A DNA stretch of 64,000 nt, taken from assembly GCF_009755605.1 (NCBI RefSeq), contig NZ_WPNZ01000007.1, positions 268,168 through 332,167 on the forward strand, read 5' to 3'. The position numbers and the translations under genes were made by a program. Under the pieces are notes generated by a model. The model saw nothing but the letters and a program-made list of their open reading frames with translations. It did not search any database and was not told the DNA's origin. The DNA comes from Streptomyces typhae. GTDB lineage: Bacteria > Actinomycetota > Actinomycetes > Streptomycetales > Streptomycetaceae. Positions within the stretch are counted from its first letter, which is position 1; each line of letters opens with the position of its first letter. Positions 34,505 through 42,710 of this stretch are shown piece after piece.

Positions 34505-35841
34505 CAGACGCCCGCCCCGGCCACTCGAACGGCGGGCGCGCCCCGCTTCCGCGCCCCGGCGCCCCCTGGGGAGCCCGTTCCGCCGAAGAGCCCGGCGCGT
34601 TCGGCCGCGTGCGCCCGCAGCCGGTGCACGGGCCCGAAGAGCAGTTCGTCCCCGGCCGCCCGTTTGACGTACAGATGGGCGTCGTGCTCCCAGGTGAAGC
34701 CGATGCCGCCGTGGAACTGGACGGCTTCGGCGGCGGCGCGGCGCAGGGCGTCGAGGCCGTGGGCGAGCGCGAGCCCGCCGACGCCCTCGCCGCCCCCCTC
34801 CGGCTGCCCGCCTTCCTCCTGCTGCCCGCACCCCTCCTGCCGCCCGCCTTCTTCCGGCTGCCCGCACCCCTCCTGCCGCCCGGCTCCGGCCGCCCAGGCG
34901 GCGTAGTACGCGGCCGAGCGCGCCGCCTGCACGGCCACGTACACGTCCGCGAGGCGGTGCTTCACGGCCTGGAAGGAGCCGATGGGGCGACCGAACTGCT
35001 CGCGCTCCTTGACGTGGGCGACGGTGCGGGCGAGGGCGTGGTCGGCGGCGCCGACGGCTTCGGCGGCGAGCAGCACGGCGGCCTGGTCGCCGACCCGCCC
35101 GAGCGCGGCGGCCCCGCCCCCGTCCGCCGTGTCCTCGCCCACCAACTCGGCGCCGACGTCCCGCAGTTCCAGCCGCGCGCGGGGCCGGGTCTCGTCGAGG
35201 GCGGTCTGGCGTACGCGTACGAGCCCGGGGGCACAGCCGCGTACGAGGAAGAGGAGGGTGCGGGAGCGGGCGTAGCCGCCGGTGTGCGCGGCCACGAGGA
35301 CCAGCTCGGCGGTGTGCCCGTCGAGCACTTGGTCCACCTGCCCGTACAGCCGCCACCCGGCGCCCTCGGCCCGCGCCTGCACACCCCCCGCGAGGCCGCC
35401 GCCCGCCCAGTCGCCGGGGCCGCCGCCGACGAGGCCGAGGGCGGTGGCGAGGGCGGCGCCGGGGACGGCGAGGGTGGCGGTGAGGTCGCCGGCGGCGATG
35501 CGGGGGAGGTGGTCCGCCTGCTGGCGGGGGGTGCCGTGGGCGAGGAGCACGGGCGCGGCGAGGCCCGCGGTCGCGAGGAGCGGTGTCGGGGCGAGCGCCC
35601 GCCCGAGTTCCTCCGCGGCGAGCGCCGAATCGACCGGCCCGCAGCCGACCCCTCCGTACCGCTCGGGCAGCGCGAGTCCGGGCAGCCCGAGCCGCTTCGC
35701 GAGGACGGCCCACAGGGCGCCGTCGTACCCGGCGGGAGTGCGGACGGCGGCCTTGACGTCGTCAGGTCCGCAGCGCTCGGCGAGGGCGGCGCGCAGGGTG
35801 CGGCGGATCTCGTCCTGTTCGGCGGTGCAGGCGGCGTCCAT
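34504..35841 (-). CDS. acyl-CoA dehydrogenase
   Basis: 445 aa. N-terminal helical domain with LAKRLGLPGLALPERYGGVGCGPVDSALAAEELGRAL, and C-terminal KEREQFGRPIGSFQAVKHRLADVYVAV with the FAD-contacting QFGRPI, then AVQFHGGIGFTWEHDAHLYVKRA. It resembles the FadE subunits that form alpha2-beta2 enzymes on steroid side-chain CoA esters. A Gly/Gln/Glu/Cys insertion (about residues 315-350), coded by a 36-bp tandem repeat, splits the FAD domain. It is coupled to the Ddn-like gene and has an operator 70 bp upstream. No partner subunit is adjacent. Confidence 0.9.
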   Translation of the reverse strand: MDAACTAEQDEIRRTLRAALAERCGPDDVKAAVRTPAGYDGALWAVLAKRLGLPGLALPERYGGVGCGPVDSALAAEELGRALAPTPLLATAGLAAPVLLAHGTPRQQADHLPRIAAGDLTATLAVPGAALATALGLVGGGPGDWAGGGLAGGVQARAEGAGWRLYGQVDQVLDGHTAELVLVAAHTGGYARSRTLLFLVRGCAPGLVRVRQTALDETRPRARLELRDVGAELVGEDTADGGGAAALGRVGDQAAVLLAAEAVGAADHALARTVAHVKEREQFGRPIGSFQAVKHRLADVYVAVQAARSAAYYAAWAAGAGRQEGCGQPEEGGRQEGCGQQEEGGQPEGGGEGVGGLALAHGLDALRRAAAEAVQFHGGIGFTWEHDAHLYVKRAAGDELLFGPVHRLRAHAAERAGLFGGTGSPGGAGARKRGAPAVRVAGAGV

Positions 35842-35911
35842 CGCCGGGCTCCTCCCCCGGGCCCGCGAGGGACCCGCGTCACCGGGCCCTCGGGGGAACG
35901 AGGACCCGAAC

Positions 35912-35926
35912 CTGACGCCTCGTCAC
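35912..35926. promoter_or_regulatory. operator upstream of the acyl-CoA dehydrogenase
   Basis: CTGACGCCTCGTCAC, 11 of 12 fixed positions, 70 bp upstream of the start of the acyl-CoA dehydrogenase-Ddn operon on the minus strand. Confidence 0.7.
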
Positions 35927-36034
35927 ATCCGATGCCGAGCGGACATACTAGGCCCCGACACCTGGCATTCCCACCCCCGCGACACGAGCCCGCCCCTACC
36001 TGCCCCCACCTGCCCCTACCTGCCACCCGACTAG

Positions 36035-36049
36035 CTGATATACCGTCAG
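36035..36049. promoter_or_regulatory. operator abutting the start of the second thiolase
   Basis: CTGATATACCGTCAG, 10 of 12 fixed positions. It ends 4 bp before the ATG at 36054. There is no ribosome site, so the mRNA is probably leaderless or the true start lies further in. TAGCTGATAT just upstream may carry the -10. Confidence 0.65.
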
Positions 36050-36053
36050 ATTC

Positions 36054-37364
36054 ATGACGACGCAGCCGCGCTCGAGTATCCGGCAGCCGCACGGGGCCGC
36101 GCCCCGCCGTGCCGGGCGGAAGGTCGCCGTCGTAGGGGTGGCGCTGTCGGACTGCGGCCGGGTGGACGACGCGACGGCGTACGCGCTGCACGCGCAGGCG
36201 GCCCGGCGCGCGCTCGCGGACTCCGGGCTCGGCCGCGAGGTGATCGACGGGATCGCGTCGGCGGGGCTCGGGGTGCTTGCGCCGGTGGAGGTCGCGGAGT
36301 ATCTGGGCCTGCGCCCGCGCTGGGTGGACTCCACGTCCGTGGGCGGGGCGACCTGGGAGGTGATGGCGGGGCACGCGGCCGACGCGATCGCGGCGGGGCA
36401 CGCGAACGCGGTGCTGCTCGTCTACGGTTCGACGGCGCGGGCCGACCTCAAGGCGGGCCGGCGCACGGCGAACCTGTCGTTCGGGGCGGGGGGCCCGCTC
36501 CAGTTCGAGGCGCCCTACGGCCACACGCTGATCGCCAAGTACGCGATGGCGGCGCGTCGCCACATGCACGAGTACGGCACGACGCTGGCGCAACTCGCGG
36601 AGGTGGCGGTGCAGGCGCGGGCGAACGCGGCGGGCAACCCCGAGGCGATGTACCGCGACTCGATCACGGTGGACGACGTCCTGACGGGCCCCATGATCGC
36701 GGACCCGTTCACGAAGCTGCACTGCTGCATACGGTCCGACGGGGGCTGCGCGGTGCTCCTCGCCGCCGAGGAGTACGTGCCGGACTGCGCGTCCACGCCG
36801 GTGTGGGTCCTCGGCGCGGGCGAGCACGTCTCCCACACGACGATGTCCGAGTGGCAGGACTTCACGGTCTCCCCCGCAGCGATCAGCGGCCGCCTAGCCT
36901 TCGAACGCGCGGGGGTGCGTCCCGCGGACGTCGACATCGCCGAGGTCTACGACGCGTTCACGTACATGACGCTGGTGACCCTGGAGGACCTGGGCTTCTG
37001 CGGGAAGGGCGAGGGGGGTGCGTTCGTGGAGGGCGGCCGCTTGCGCCTGGACGGCGCGTTGCCCACGAACACGGACGGGGGCGGGCTTTCCGCGCAGCAT
37101 CCTGGGATGCGGGGGCTTTTTCTGGTGGTGGAGGCGGTTCGGCAGTTGCGGGGGTGTGCGGTGGCCCCTGGGGTCGCCGGGGCCACCGGGTCCGCCGGGT
37201 CCACCGGGGCCGCGGGAGCCGCCGGGCCCCCGAGAGCGGCCAAGGCTGCCGGGCCAGCGGGGCGGCAGGTGTGGAAGGCCGGGGGGCGGTTGCCGGAGGT
37301 GGCGGTGGTTTCGGGGACCGGGGGGTGGTTCTGCTCTTCGGGGACTTTGGTGTTGGGGCGGTAG
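36054..37364 (+). CDS. thiolase-fold lipid-transfer protein (Ltp-like), second copy
   Basis: 436 aa. N-terminal KVAVVGVALSDCGRV; C-terminal DVDIAEVYDAFTYMTLVTLEDLGFCGKGEGGAFVEGG, as in the Ltp class. The segment aligned with Cys87 of the first copy reads SVGGATWEVMAGHA, so the nucleophilic cysteine is absent. This is typical of Ltp2-like retro-aldolases rather than true thiolases. A Gly/Ala/Pro-rich insertion near residues 375-400 is coded by 9-bp repeats. No DUF35 gene is adjacent; the orphan DUF35 at 45.4 kb could be its partner. The start is without ribosome site. Confidence 0.88.
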   Translation: MTTQPRSSIRQPHGAAPRRAGRKVAVVGVALSDCGRVDDATAYALHAQAARRALADSGLGREVIDGIASAGLGVLAPVEVAEYLGLRPRWVDSTSVGGATWEVMAGHAADAIAAGHANAVLLVYGSTARADLKAGRRTANLSFGAGGPLQFEAPYGHTLIAKYAMAARRHMHEYGTTLAQLAEVAVQARANAAGNPEAMYRDSITVDDVLTGPMIADPFTKLHCCIRSDGGCAVLLAAEEYVPDCASTPVWVLGAGEHVSHTTMSEWQDFTVSPAAISGRLAFERAGVRPADVDIAEVYDAFTYMTLVTLEDLGFCGKGEGGAFVEGGRLRLDGALPTNTDGGGLSAQHPGMRGLFLVVEAVRQLRGCAVAPGVAGATGSAGSTGAAGAAGPPRAAKAAGPAGRQVWKAGGRLPEVAVVSGTGGWFCSSGTLVLGR

Positions 37365-37426
37365 GGGGTGGGCCGGGCCGGCGACTCACCCCCGCAAGGA
37401 CGGCGCCTCGGCGAGACTGTCAGGTG

Positions 37427-37924
37427 CTACGCCCACCCCTCCAGAGACACCTGCGGCCCATCCGCGAGATAGCGGTGGAGGGCGCTGGCGGTGGTGTCGA
37501 CGAAGGCTTCGGGGATGGCGGTGGCGTCGGCCCAGCGGACCTGGGAGTGCTTGTGGGGTTCGCGGTTCTCGGGTTCGCCGGTCCATTCGTGGGCGGCGAA
37601 GACAACGGTGAGAAAGCCGTTGGGGGCTTCGACACCCCAGGCGCCGTGGATGATGTGGGCGACCTTGAGGGACTCGGGCTTCACCGTGAGGCCGGTCTCC
37701 TCGTAGAGCTCGCGGACCGCGGTTTCCGTGATGGGTTCGCCCGGTTCGCTCTTGCCGACAGGCAGGTCCCACATCCCCTGGGCGAACTTCGCGTTCTCGC
37801 TGCGCTGGAGAAGGACGACGCGGTTGGTGTCCTTGTCGTGGACGATGACCGCGGCGACCAGCAGGGTCATCGATTCGAGCGCCGGCTTGAGGGCCTTCGG
37901 CTGGTCGTCGGTCTGCTGGACCAC
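37427..37924 (-). CDS. NUDIX hydrolase
   Basis: 165 aa from GTG 37924, chosen for GAAGGG 6 nt upstream; ATG 37957 is an alternative directly after the previous stop. The Nudix box GKSEPGEPITETAVRELYEETGL carries the REL-x-EE-x-G catalytic core. The first strand LLVAAVIVHDKDTNRVVLLQR is typical of (d)NTP or nucleotide-sugar pyrophosphatases. It lies in one unit with the XRE/TPR regulator upstream. Confidence 0.93.
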   Translation of the reverse strand: MVQQTDDQPKALKPALESMTLLVAAVIVHDKDTNRVVLLQRSENAKFAQGMWDLPVGKSEPGEPITETAVRELYEETGLTVKPESLKVAHIIHGAWGVEAPNGFLTVVFAAHEWTGEPENREPHKHSQVRWADATAIPEAFVDTTASALHRYLADGPQVSLEGWA

Positions 37925-37958
37925 GGTGTTCCCTTCGTCGGGCGGGTTGTGGGGCATG

Positions 37959-39314
37959 TTAGGCGAGGGTCTCGCGGGCGCGGCGGGCGAGATCGGTGGC
38001 ACCGGGCACTTTGCGTCTTTGGTAGATCGCGAGTGTGGAGCGGATCGAGGTGATGGCCTTGCGGGTGCGGTCCGAGGTCATGCCCTCCATCAGGACCATG
38101 GCTTGGGCCCAGGCCGCGACGGCTTCGTCGGCCCGGGCCTGGGCGGCGAGGCTGTCGCCGAGGTCGGCGTGGGTGAGGGCGTGGACGCGCTTGTACTTCT
38201 CCGGGTCCCAGCGAGTGAGGGCGTCCCGGTGCTGATGTTCGGTGCCGGTGTGGTCGGCGAGGTCGGTCAGGGTGCGGGCAGTGTGGCTGGCCACGGTCCC
38301 GGCGGCCGGGCCGCTCACGTGGGAGTAGCTGGGCTGGGGACCGTCGACCCGCAGGAGGGCGTCCTCGGCGGCGAGCAGGGCGCGGGCGGCCGACGGGTGT
38401 TCGGCGGTGGCGGCAAAGGCGCGGGCATGAGTGATGTGAAGGAGGGCCTCGGTCTGGCCGTCGACGTGGCCGAGACCTTTGCGTAGGGCACCTTCGACGA
38501 GGTCGACGCAGTGGTGGGGCTGCTTGAGGCTCAGTGCCTGATGGGCGAGGGCACGCATCATCCAGGCGGCATGGCCGTGGGGGTCCGCTTCGCAGGCGAG
38601 CTTGTAGCCGACCTGGTAGTAGCGCTGGGCGGCGCCTTCCTGACCGAGGTCGTGGTGCTTCCATCCGGCTAGGTAGGCGAGTTCGGCGACTGCGCCGAAG
38701 GCGGCTCGACGCAACGCTTCGCCGGGGAAGCGGCCGCGCAGCATGGGGGCGGCTGTGTCGGCGAGGTACGCGGTGACGGTGGTCAGGCCGTGCCCGCCAC
38801 CGAGGCGCTCGTCGGCTGCGCTGAACGCTGCGGTGATCTGGCGTACGACGTCGATGTCCTCTCCGCCGACCAGGGACGTGCCGGTGCGGGCGCGGAGCAT
38901 GCGGGCGGTGGCCTCGTGGTCGTAACCAATCGGCATGGCGACGCCGGCGGTGGTGAAGGCCGCGACGGCGAGGAAGCGGCGGCGTTCGACGTCGGCGCGG
39001 CCCAGGTCGGTGGCCGCGAGGACGGGGTCGGATTCCGTCGGCTCTTCGTCATCACTGGTCCGGAGGCCGATCTCGGTCTGGGTGACGGTGCGCCCCACTC
39101 GGCGGGAAAGCGCCTCGGCGAGGTATTGACCCACCCGGCCCGACGGTGCGCGGGTGCCATTCACCCAGTGCGAGATGGCCGACTTGTTGGTCTGGAGGAT
39201 CTCGCCGTTCTCGGCGGCGACACGTCGTACGTCTCGGGCAAGGGCCTCGTAGGTGCAACCGACCGCCGCGATGACGTCGCACAGACGGGGATTGGGGTCT
39301 CTCTGCGTCGCCAC
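37959..39314 (-). CDS. XRE-type regulator with TPR-like C-terminal domain
   Basis: 451 aa. N-terminal helix-turn-helix (EILQTNKSAISHWVNGTRAPSGRVGQYLAEALSRRVGR), a predicted hydrophobic segment ERRRFLAVAAFTTAGVAMPIG, and a long helical C-terminal half with TPR character. The layout matches the NsdA-like regulators of Streptomyces, which affect sporulation and antibiotic production. It precedes the NUDIX gene on the same strand and is divergent from the five-gene plus-strand group. Confidence 0.88.
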   Translation of the reverse strand: MATQRDPNPRLCDVIAAVGCTYEALARDVRRVAAENGEILQTNKSAISHWVNGTRAPSGRVGQYLAEALSRRVGRTVTQTEIGLRTSDDEEPTESDPVLAATDLGRADVERRRFLAVAAFTTAGVAMPIGYDHEATARMLRARTGTSLVGGEDIDVVRQITAAFSAADERLGGGHGLTTVTAYLADTAAPMLRGRFPGEALRRAAFGAVAELAYLAGWKHHDLGQEGAAQRYYQVGYKLACEADPHGHAAWMMRALAHQALSLKQPHHCVDLVEGALRKGLGHVDGQTEALLHITHARAFAATAEHPSAARALLAAEDALLRVDGPQPSYSHVSGPAAGTVASHTARTLTDLADHTGTEHQHRDALTRWDPEKYKRVHALTHADLGDSLAAQARADEAVAAWAQAMVLMEGMTSDRTRKAITSIRSTLAIYQRRKVPGATDLARRARETLA

Positions 39315-39536
39315 GCTCGCCTCCGTCCCGGAGCTGTAAACCGCGTATACCGCTCCAACTACCTGCCACCGTACCCACTGAGCGTGACTGCCGGTTCACT
39401 TGTCAGTAGCCGCCCGGAACGGCGCAACCCACATCCAGGCTCCCCCTGGTCCGGGCGGCACCCCGAAGTTCCGCACGCCCCCACCGGGTTCGGGCACTCC
39501 TGTGCCCGAACCCGGACGATCAGAGACGGAGACACG

Positions 39537-40295
39537 GTGACCACCACCGACATCACCGACATCACGGCCGTCACGGTTGAGCTGCCCGAGGCGTTCGACC
39601 CACGCTGGAGCCGCCTGCCCGGCATCCAGGTCGACGGCCGACGCATCACCATCGCCCCGGCCGAGTACTTCTTCCGCTTCGAGTCCAACACGTGGCTCGT
39701 CGCCGACTGGGAGCTGGTCAAGGTCCAGCTCCTGCACGTGGACGAGACGACCGAGAGTGCCGTCGAGCAGCTCGCGCTCGACTTCATCAAGCAGCACGGC
39801 GAGTCGACCTCCGACGCGGCCCGCGTCCTGGCCACCGCGTACGAGGTGTACGCCCACCTCTTCCGCGACGAGCACCTGACCGGCCTCGGACTCCCGCAGA
39901 TCACCGCCGAGCACCTTCGGATGCTGCGCGAGGCGGCCACGCTCATGGCGCTCAACAAGGTCGAGCCGGACGGGCACATCTCCAACGTCGGCCCGTGCTG
40001 GTTCTTCCCCGCCGCCACCTCCGTCGTCTTCGACCTGGACGACGAGACGGGCGGGATGCTCGACGAGGTCTACCACGGCGGCTGGTTCAACGAGCACCGC
40101 CGGATCGAGTCCATCAAGGCCCACGCCGCCCTCGGCGGCCGCCTCGTGCACGGCTGCCAGTCCGTACCGGACCAGTCCGGCGGAGTCGTCGCACCCTACG
40201 GTGCCTCGATGGCCAACTTCCGCAACGACCTCGCCGCGTTCAAGGCGGGCTGGATCGAGCAGGTCCACGCCCACCGCGTGCCCCCCGCGGCATAA
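39537..40295 (+). CDS. conserved hypothetical protein of the XRE/APH/methyltransferase group
   Basis: 252 aa from GTG 39537 with GGAG 6 nt upstream. I recognise no family. Visible features: N-terminal Asp/Thr-rich stretch, ITIAPAEYFFRFESNTWLVADWELVKV, and a compact C-terminal half with ISNVGPCWFFPAATSVVFDLDDETGGMLDEVYHGGWFNEHRRIE. No signal peptide or membrane helix is apparent. It is the first gene of a plus-strand group with the APH-like, methyltransferase and HAD genes. Confidence 0.75.
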   Translation: MTTTDITDITAVTVELPEAFDPRWSRLPGIQVDGRRITIAPAEYFFRFESNTWLVADWELVKVQLLHVDETTESAVEQLALDFIKQHGESTSDAARVLATAYEVYAHLFRDEHLTGLGLPQITAEHLRMLREAATLMALNKVEPDGHISNVGPCWFFPAATSVVFDLDDETGGMLDEVYHGGWFNEHRRIESIKAHAALGGRLVHGCQSVPDQSGGVVAPYGASMANFRNDLAAFKAGWIEQVHAHRVPPAA

Positions 40296-40377
40296 CCCAC
40301 CACCCCGATCGGGCCCCGGGGCGGGCCGGTATCCGTCGCCCGCCCCGGACGCCACCACCCCACCCCGGAGCCCTCCT

Positions 40378-41289
40378 GTGATCACGAACCCCAGCGCCGA
40401 ACTCCTCGACAACCTGCTCACCGCGACCGGCCGGACCACCGCCGTACGCGAGGAGGTACGCGTGTGGTCCATGTCCGGCGTCGAACGCGTGACCTTCCCC
40501 GATGGCGCCACGGCCGTCTTCAAGTACGCCAAAAGGCCCTTCGACAGCGAGGACCAGGCCCTCCGCCTGGCCCGCACCCTCGGCGTACCCGTCCCCGAGA
40601 TCCGCGCCTCCGCCGCCCTGGACGGCTGGCTCGGCATGCTCATGGAGGACCTCGGACCGTCCGTCCGTGAGGCCGACGACCTCGACGGTGCCGCCGCGGC
40701 CGTGGTCCTGCACGGAACCCGTACGGCGCCGCCCTTGCCCGTCCTCGACCAGGACCGGCTGCGGACGCTCCCGCCCAGGGCCCTTGAGCACCTCGAACGG
40801 CTGCGCAAGGCCGACCGGTGGCAGGACGCCGACGACGTCGAAGACGCGCTCAACCGGATCGCCCAGGCCGCCGAAGCCCGCTCAGCCGGAGCGATCCTTG
40901 CGCCGTTCGGCTGGGTGCACTCCGAGTTCCACCCCACCAGCCTCCACATCGGGGAGCGCGGCTGGCGGCTGCTCGACTTCGCCCGCGCCTTCACCGGCCC
41001 CGGCCTGCTCGACCTCGCCAGCTGGCACGGCACCGTCGAACCCCCGCACCCCGCGCGCCTGCGCCTCTTCCTGGAGCAGTACGTCACCGCCGGTGGCACC
41101 CCCGACGCCCTGGCCTCGCGCGGCGGGCTGACCGCCGAGAACTGGGCCCTGGGCTGGCACCGCATGTGGGCCGTCGAATGGTTCATGGAGCAGTCCGTCC
41201 GCTGGATCGACGACCCGGCCACCGACCCCGCCCACATCGACGCCGTCCGCCGCCACCTCTCCGACGTCGTGCGCCTCCTGGAGGTCTGA
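40378..41289 (+). CDS. aminoglycoside-phosphotransferase-like (APH) kinase fold protein
   Basis: 303 aa from GTG 40378 (CGGAG 7 nt upstream). The kinase fold is visible in VWSMSGVERVTFPDGATAVFKYAK (Lys for ATP) and LGMLMEDLG. The catalytic loop reads GWVHSEFHPTSLHIGERGWRLLDFARA: the usual HGDxxxxN is HSExxxxS, while the DF of the metal motif remains. Altered catalysis or a non-antibiotic substrate is likely. It ends one base before the methyltransferase start. Confidence 0.82.
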   Translation: MITNPSAELLDNLLTATGRTTAVREEVRVWSMSGVERVTFPDGATAVFKYAKRPFDSEDQALRLARTLGVPVPEIRASAALDGWLGMLMEDLGPSVREADDLDGAAAAVVLHGTRTAPPLPVLDQDRLRTLPPRALEHLERLRKADRWQDADDVEDALNRIAQAAEARSAGAILAPFGWVHSEFHPTSLHIGERGWRLLDFARAFTGPGLLDLASWHGTVEPPHPARLRLFLEQYVTAGGTPDALASRGGLTAENWALGWHRMWAVEWFMEQSVRWIDDPATDPAHIDAVRRHLSDVVRLLEV

Positions 41290-41290
41290 C

Positions 41291-41983
41291 GTGCCTGCCC
41301 AGGCATCCCCATGGCTCGCTCACGCCGTTCAGCGCACCGCCGCCGGACGCGCCGAGCCTCTCTCCGTACCCGCCCGGATGGAGTGGACCACGAGACCCGG
41401 CCAAGGCCCTGGAGCCGATGTCCTCGGCCCCGACCTGCGCGGCAAGAGACTCCTGGAACTGGGCTGCGGCCCCGGCCACAATGCAGCCCACCTCGCCACC
41501 CGACACGGCGCCCACGTCACCGGCGTCGATCTGGTCGGCCTCCAGGTCCGCCGCGCCCGCTCCCACTACGGGCGGCTGAACAACCTCACCTTCGTCGCCG
41601 GGCACGCCCTGCACCACCTGCACGCCTCCGACGAGCAGTTCGACGCGATCTACTCCGTCTTCGGCGCAGTAGGGCTCGCCGCCCCCGAACTCCTGCTCCC
41701 GGCCATCGCCCGACGCCTCACGCCCGGCCGGGTGCTCGCCTTCTCCGTCCCCCACCCGCAGCGCGGCGGCCGCAGCCCGTCCGGCGACGACCGTCCCCGC
41801 CGCGACCACGTCACTCTCCCCGACCGCTCCCGGCTCCCCGTCGCCCGGTGGGAGTTCTCCACGGACCGCTGGGAGAAGCACCTCGGTCGAACGGGTTTCC
41901 GGATCACCTCTGCCAAGGAGTTCCACGATCCCCGCGCGGGCCACTGGCCCACCACCCTGCTGATCCGCGCCCGCAGGCTCTGA
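41291..41983 (+). CDS. class I SAM-dependent methyltransferase
   Basis: 230 aa; GTG start right after the APH stop. The SAM motif I is LLELGCGPGHNAAHLA, then GAHVTGVDLVGLQVRRAR and FDAIYSVFGAVGLAAPELLLPAIARRLTPGRVLAFSVPHP, a UbiE/Methyltransf_11-like order. The acceptor is unknown. It probably acts with the APH-like and HAD proteins on one small molecule or nucleotide. Confidence 0.92.
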   Translation: MPAQASPWLAHAVQRTAAGRAEPLSVPARMEWTTRPGQGPGADVLGPDLRGKRLLELGCGPGHNAAHLATRHGAHVTGVDLVGLQVRRARSHYGRLNNLTFVAGHALHHLHASDEQFDAIYSVFGAVGLAAPELLLPAIARRLTPGRVLAFSVPHPQRGGRSPSGDDRPRRDHVTLPDRSRLPVARWEFSTDRWEKHLGRTGFRITSAKEFHDPRAGHWPTTLLIRARRL

Positions 41984-42014
41984 CAGCCGCGACCGTCCGG
42001 CCCGTGGAGGACCG

Positions 42015-42566
42015 ATGCGCCCGCCCTACCTGCTTCTCGACGTCGACGGCGTCCTCGTACCCTTCCCCGACGAGCACGGCTCGACCCCGGCCACCCACGC
42101 CCGCCACGACGTCGCCCCGACCGGCCGCAGCACCGACGACCCGGTCGCCGTCTGGCTCAACCCCGACCACGGCCACCTGCTCATGGACGTCATCCGCACC
42201 GGCCTGGTCACCCCCGTCTGGTGCACCAGCTGGCGCCAGGACGCCACCACCCTCATCGGGCCACTCCTGGGCCTCCCGACGCTGCCGTACGTCGACCTGC
42301 CGCGCCCGCAGATCACCACCAGCCACCCCAACGGCTACCTGTGGAAACGCGACCACGTCGACACCTGGCTCGGCGACGCCGCCGCCGTCTGGATCGACGA
42401 CGACTTCACCGCTCTCGACCATGCCTGGGCGAGAGAGCGCACCGCCCACGGAACGGCTACCCTCCTCGTTCAGCCCGATCCCCACCTCGGGCTGCAGTCC
42501 GAGCATCTGACCGAAGTCGCAACGTGGGTCGCGCGCTTACCCACAGCCCAAGCCCGCGCCGTCTGA
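42015..42566 (+). CDS. HAD-like phosphatase
   Basis: 183 aa from an ATG with GTGGAGG upstream. HAD motif I is LLLDVDGVLVPF (the two Asp of DxDG); motif II lies near VWCTSWRQDA, and motif IV is VWIDDDFTALD. The size and small cap suit the HAD proteins found next to XRE/APH/methyltransferase groups. It is the last gene of the group. Confidence 0.9.
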   Translation: MRPPYLLLDVDGVLVPFPDEHGSTPATHARHDVAPTGRSTDDPVAVWLNPDHGHLLMDVIRTGLVTPVWCTSWRQDATTLIGPLLGLPTLPYVDLPRPQITTSHPNGYLWKRDHVDTWLGDAAAVWIDDDFTALDHAWARERTAHGTATLLVQPDPHLGLQSEHLTEVATWVARLPTAQARAV

Positions 42567-42710
42567 CGGCAGGTGCGCTGTGGGACCTACTGCCGCGGAT
42601 CGGCCGGTGCGGGCCACCCCCGACCCAGCAGCTCGCGTCAAGGGGTGACCCACAGTCCGAGCACCGCGGCCGGACCCCCGCTCAGGGGGCGGGCAGCCGG
42701 GTACGGCTGT

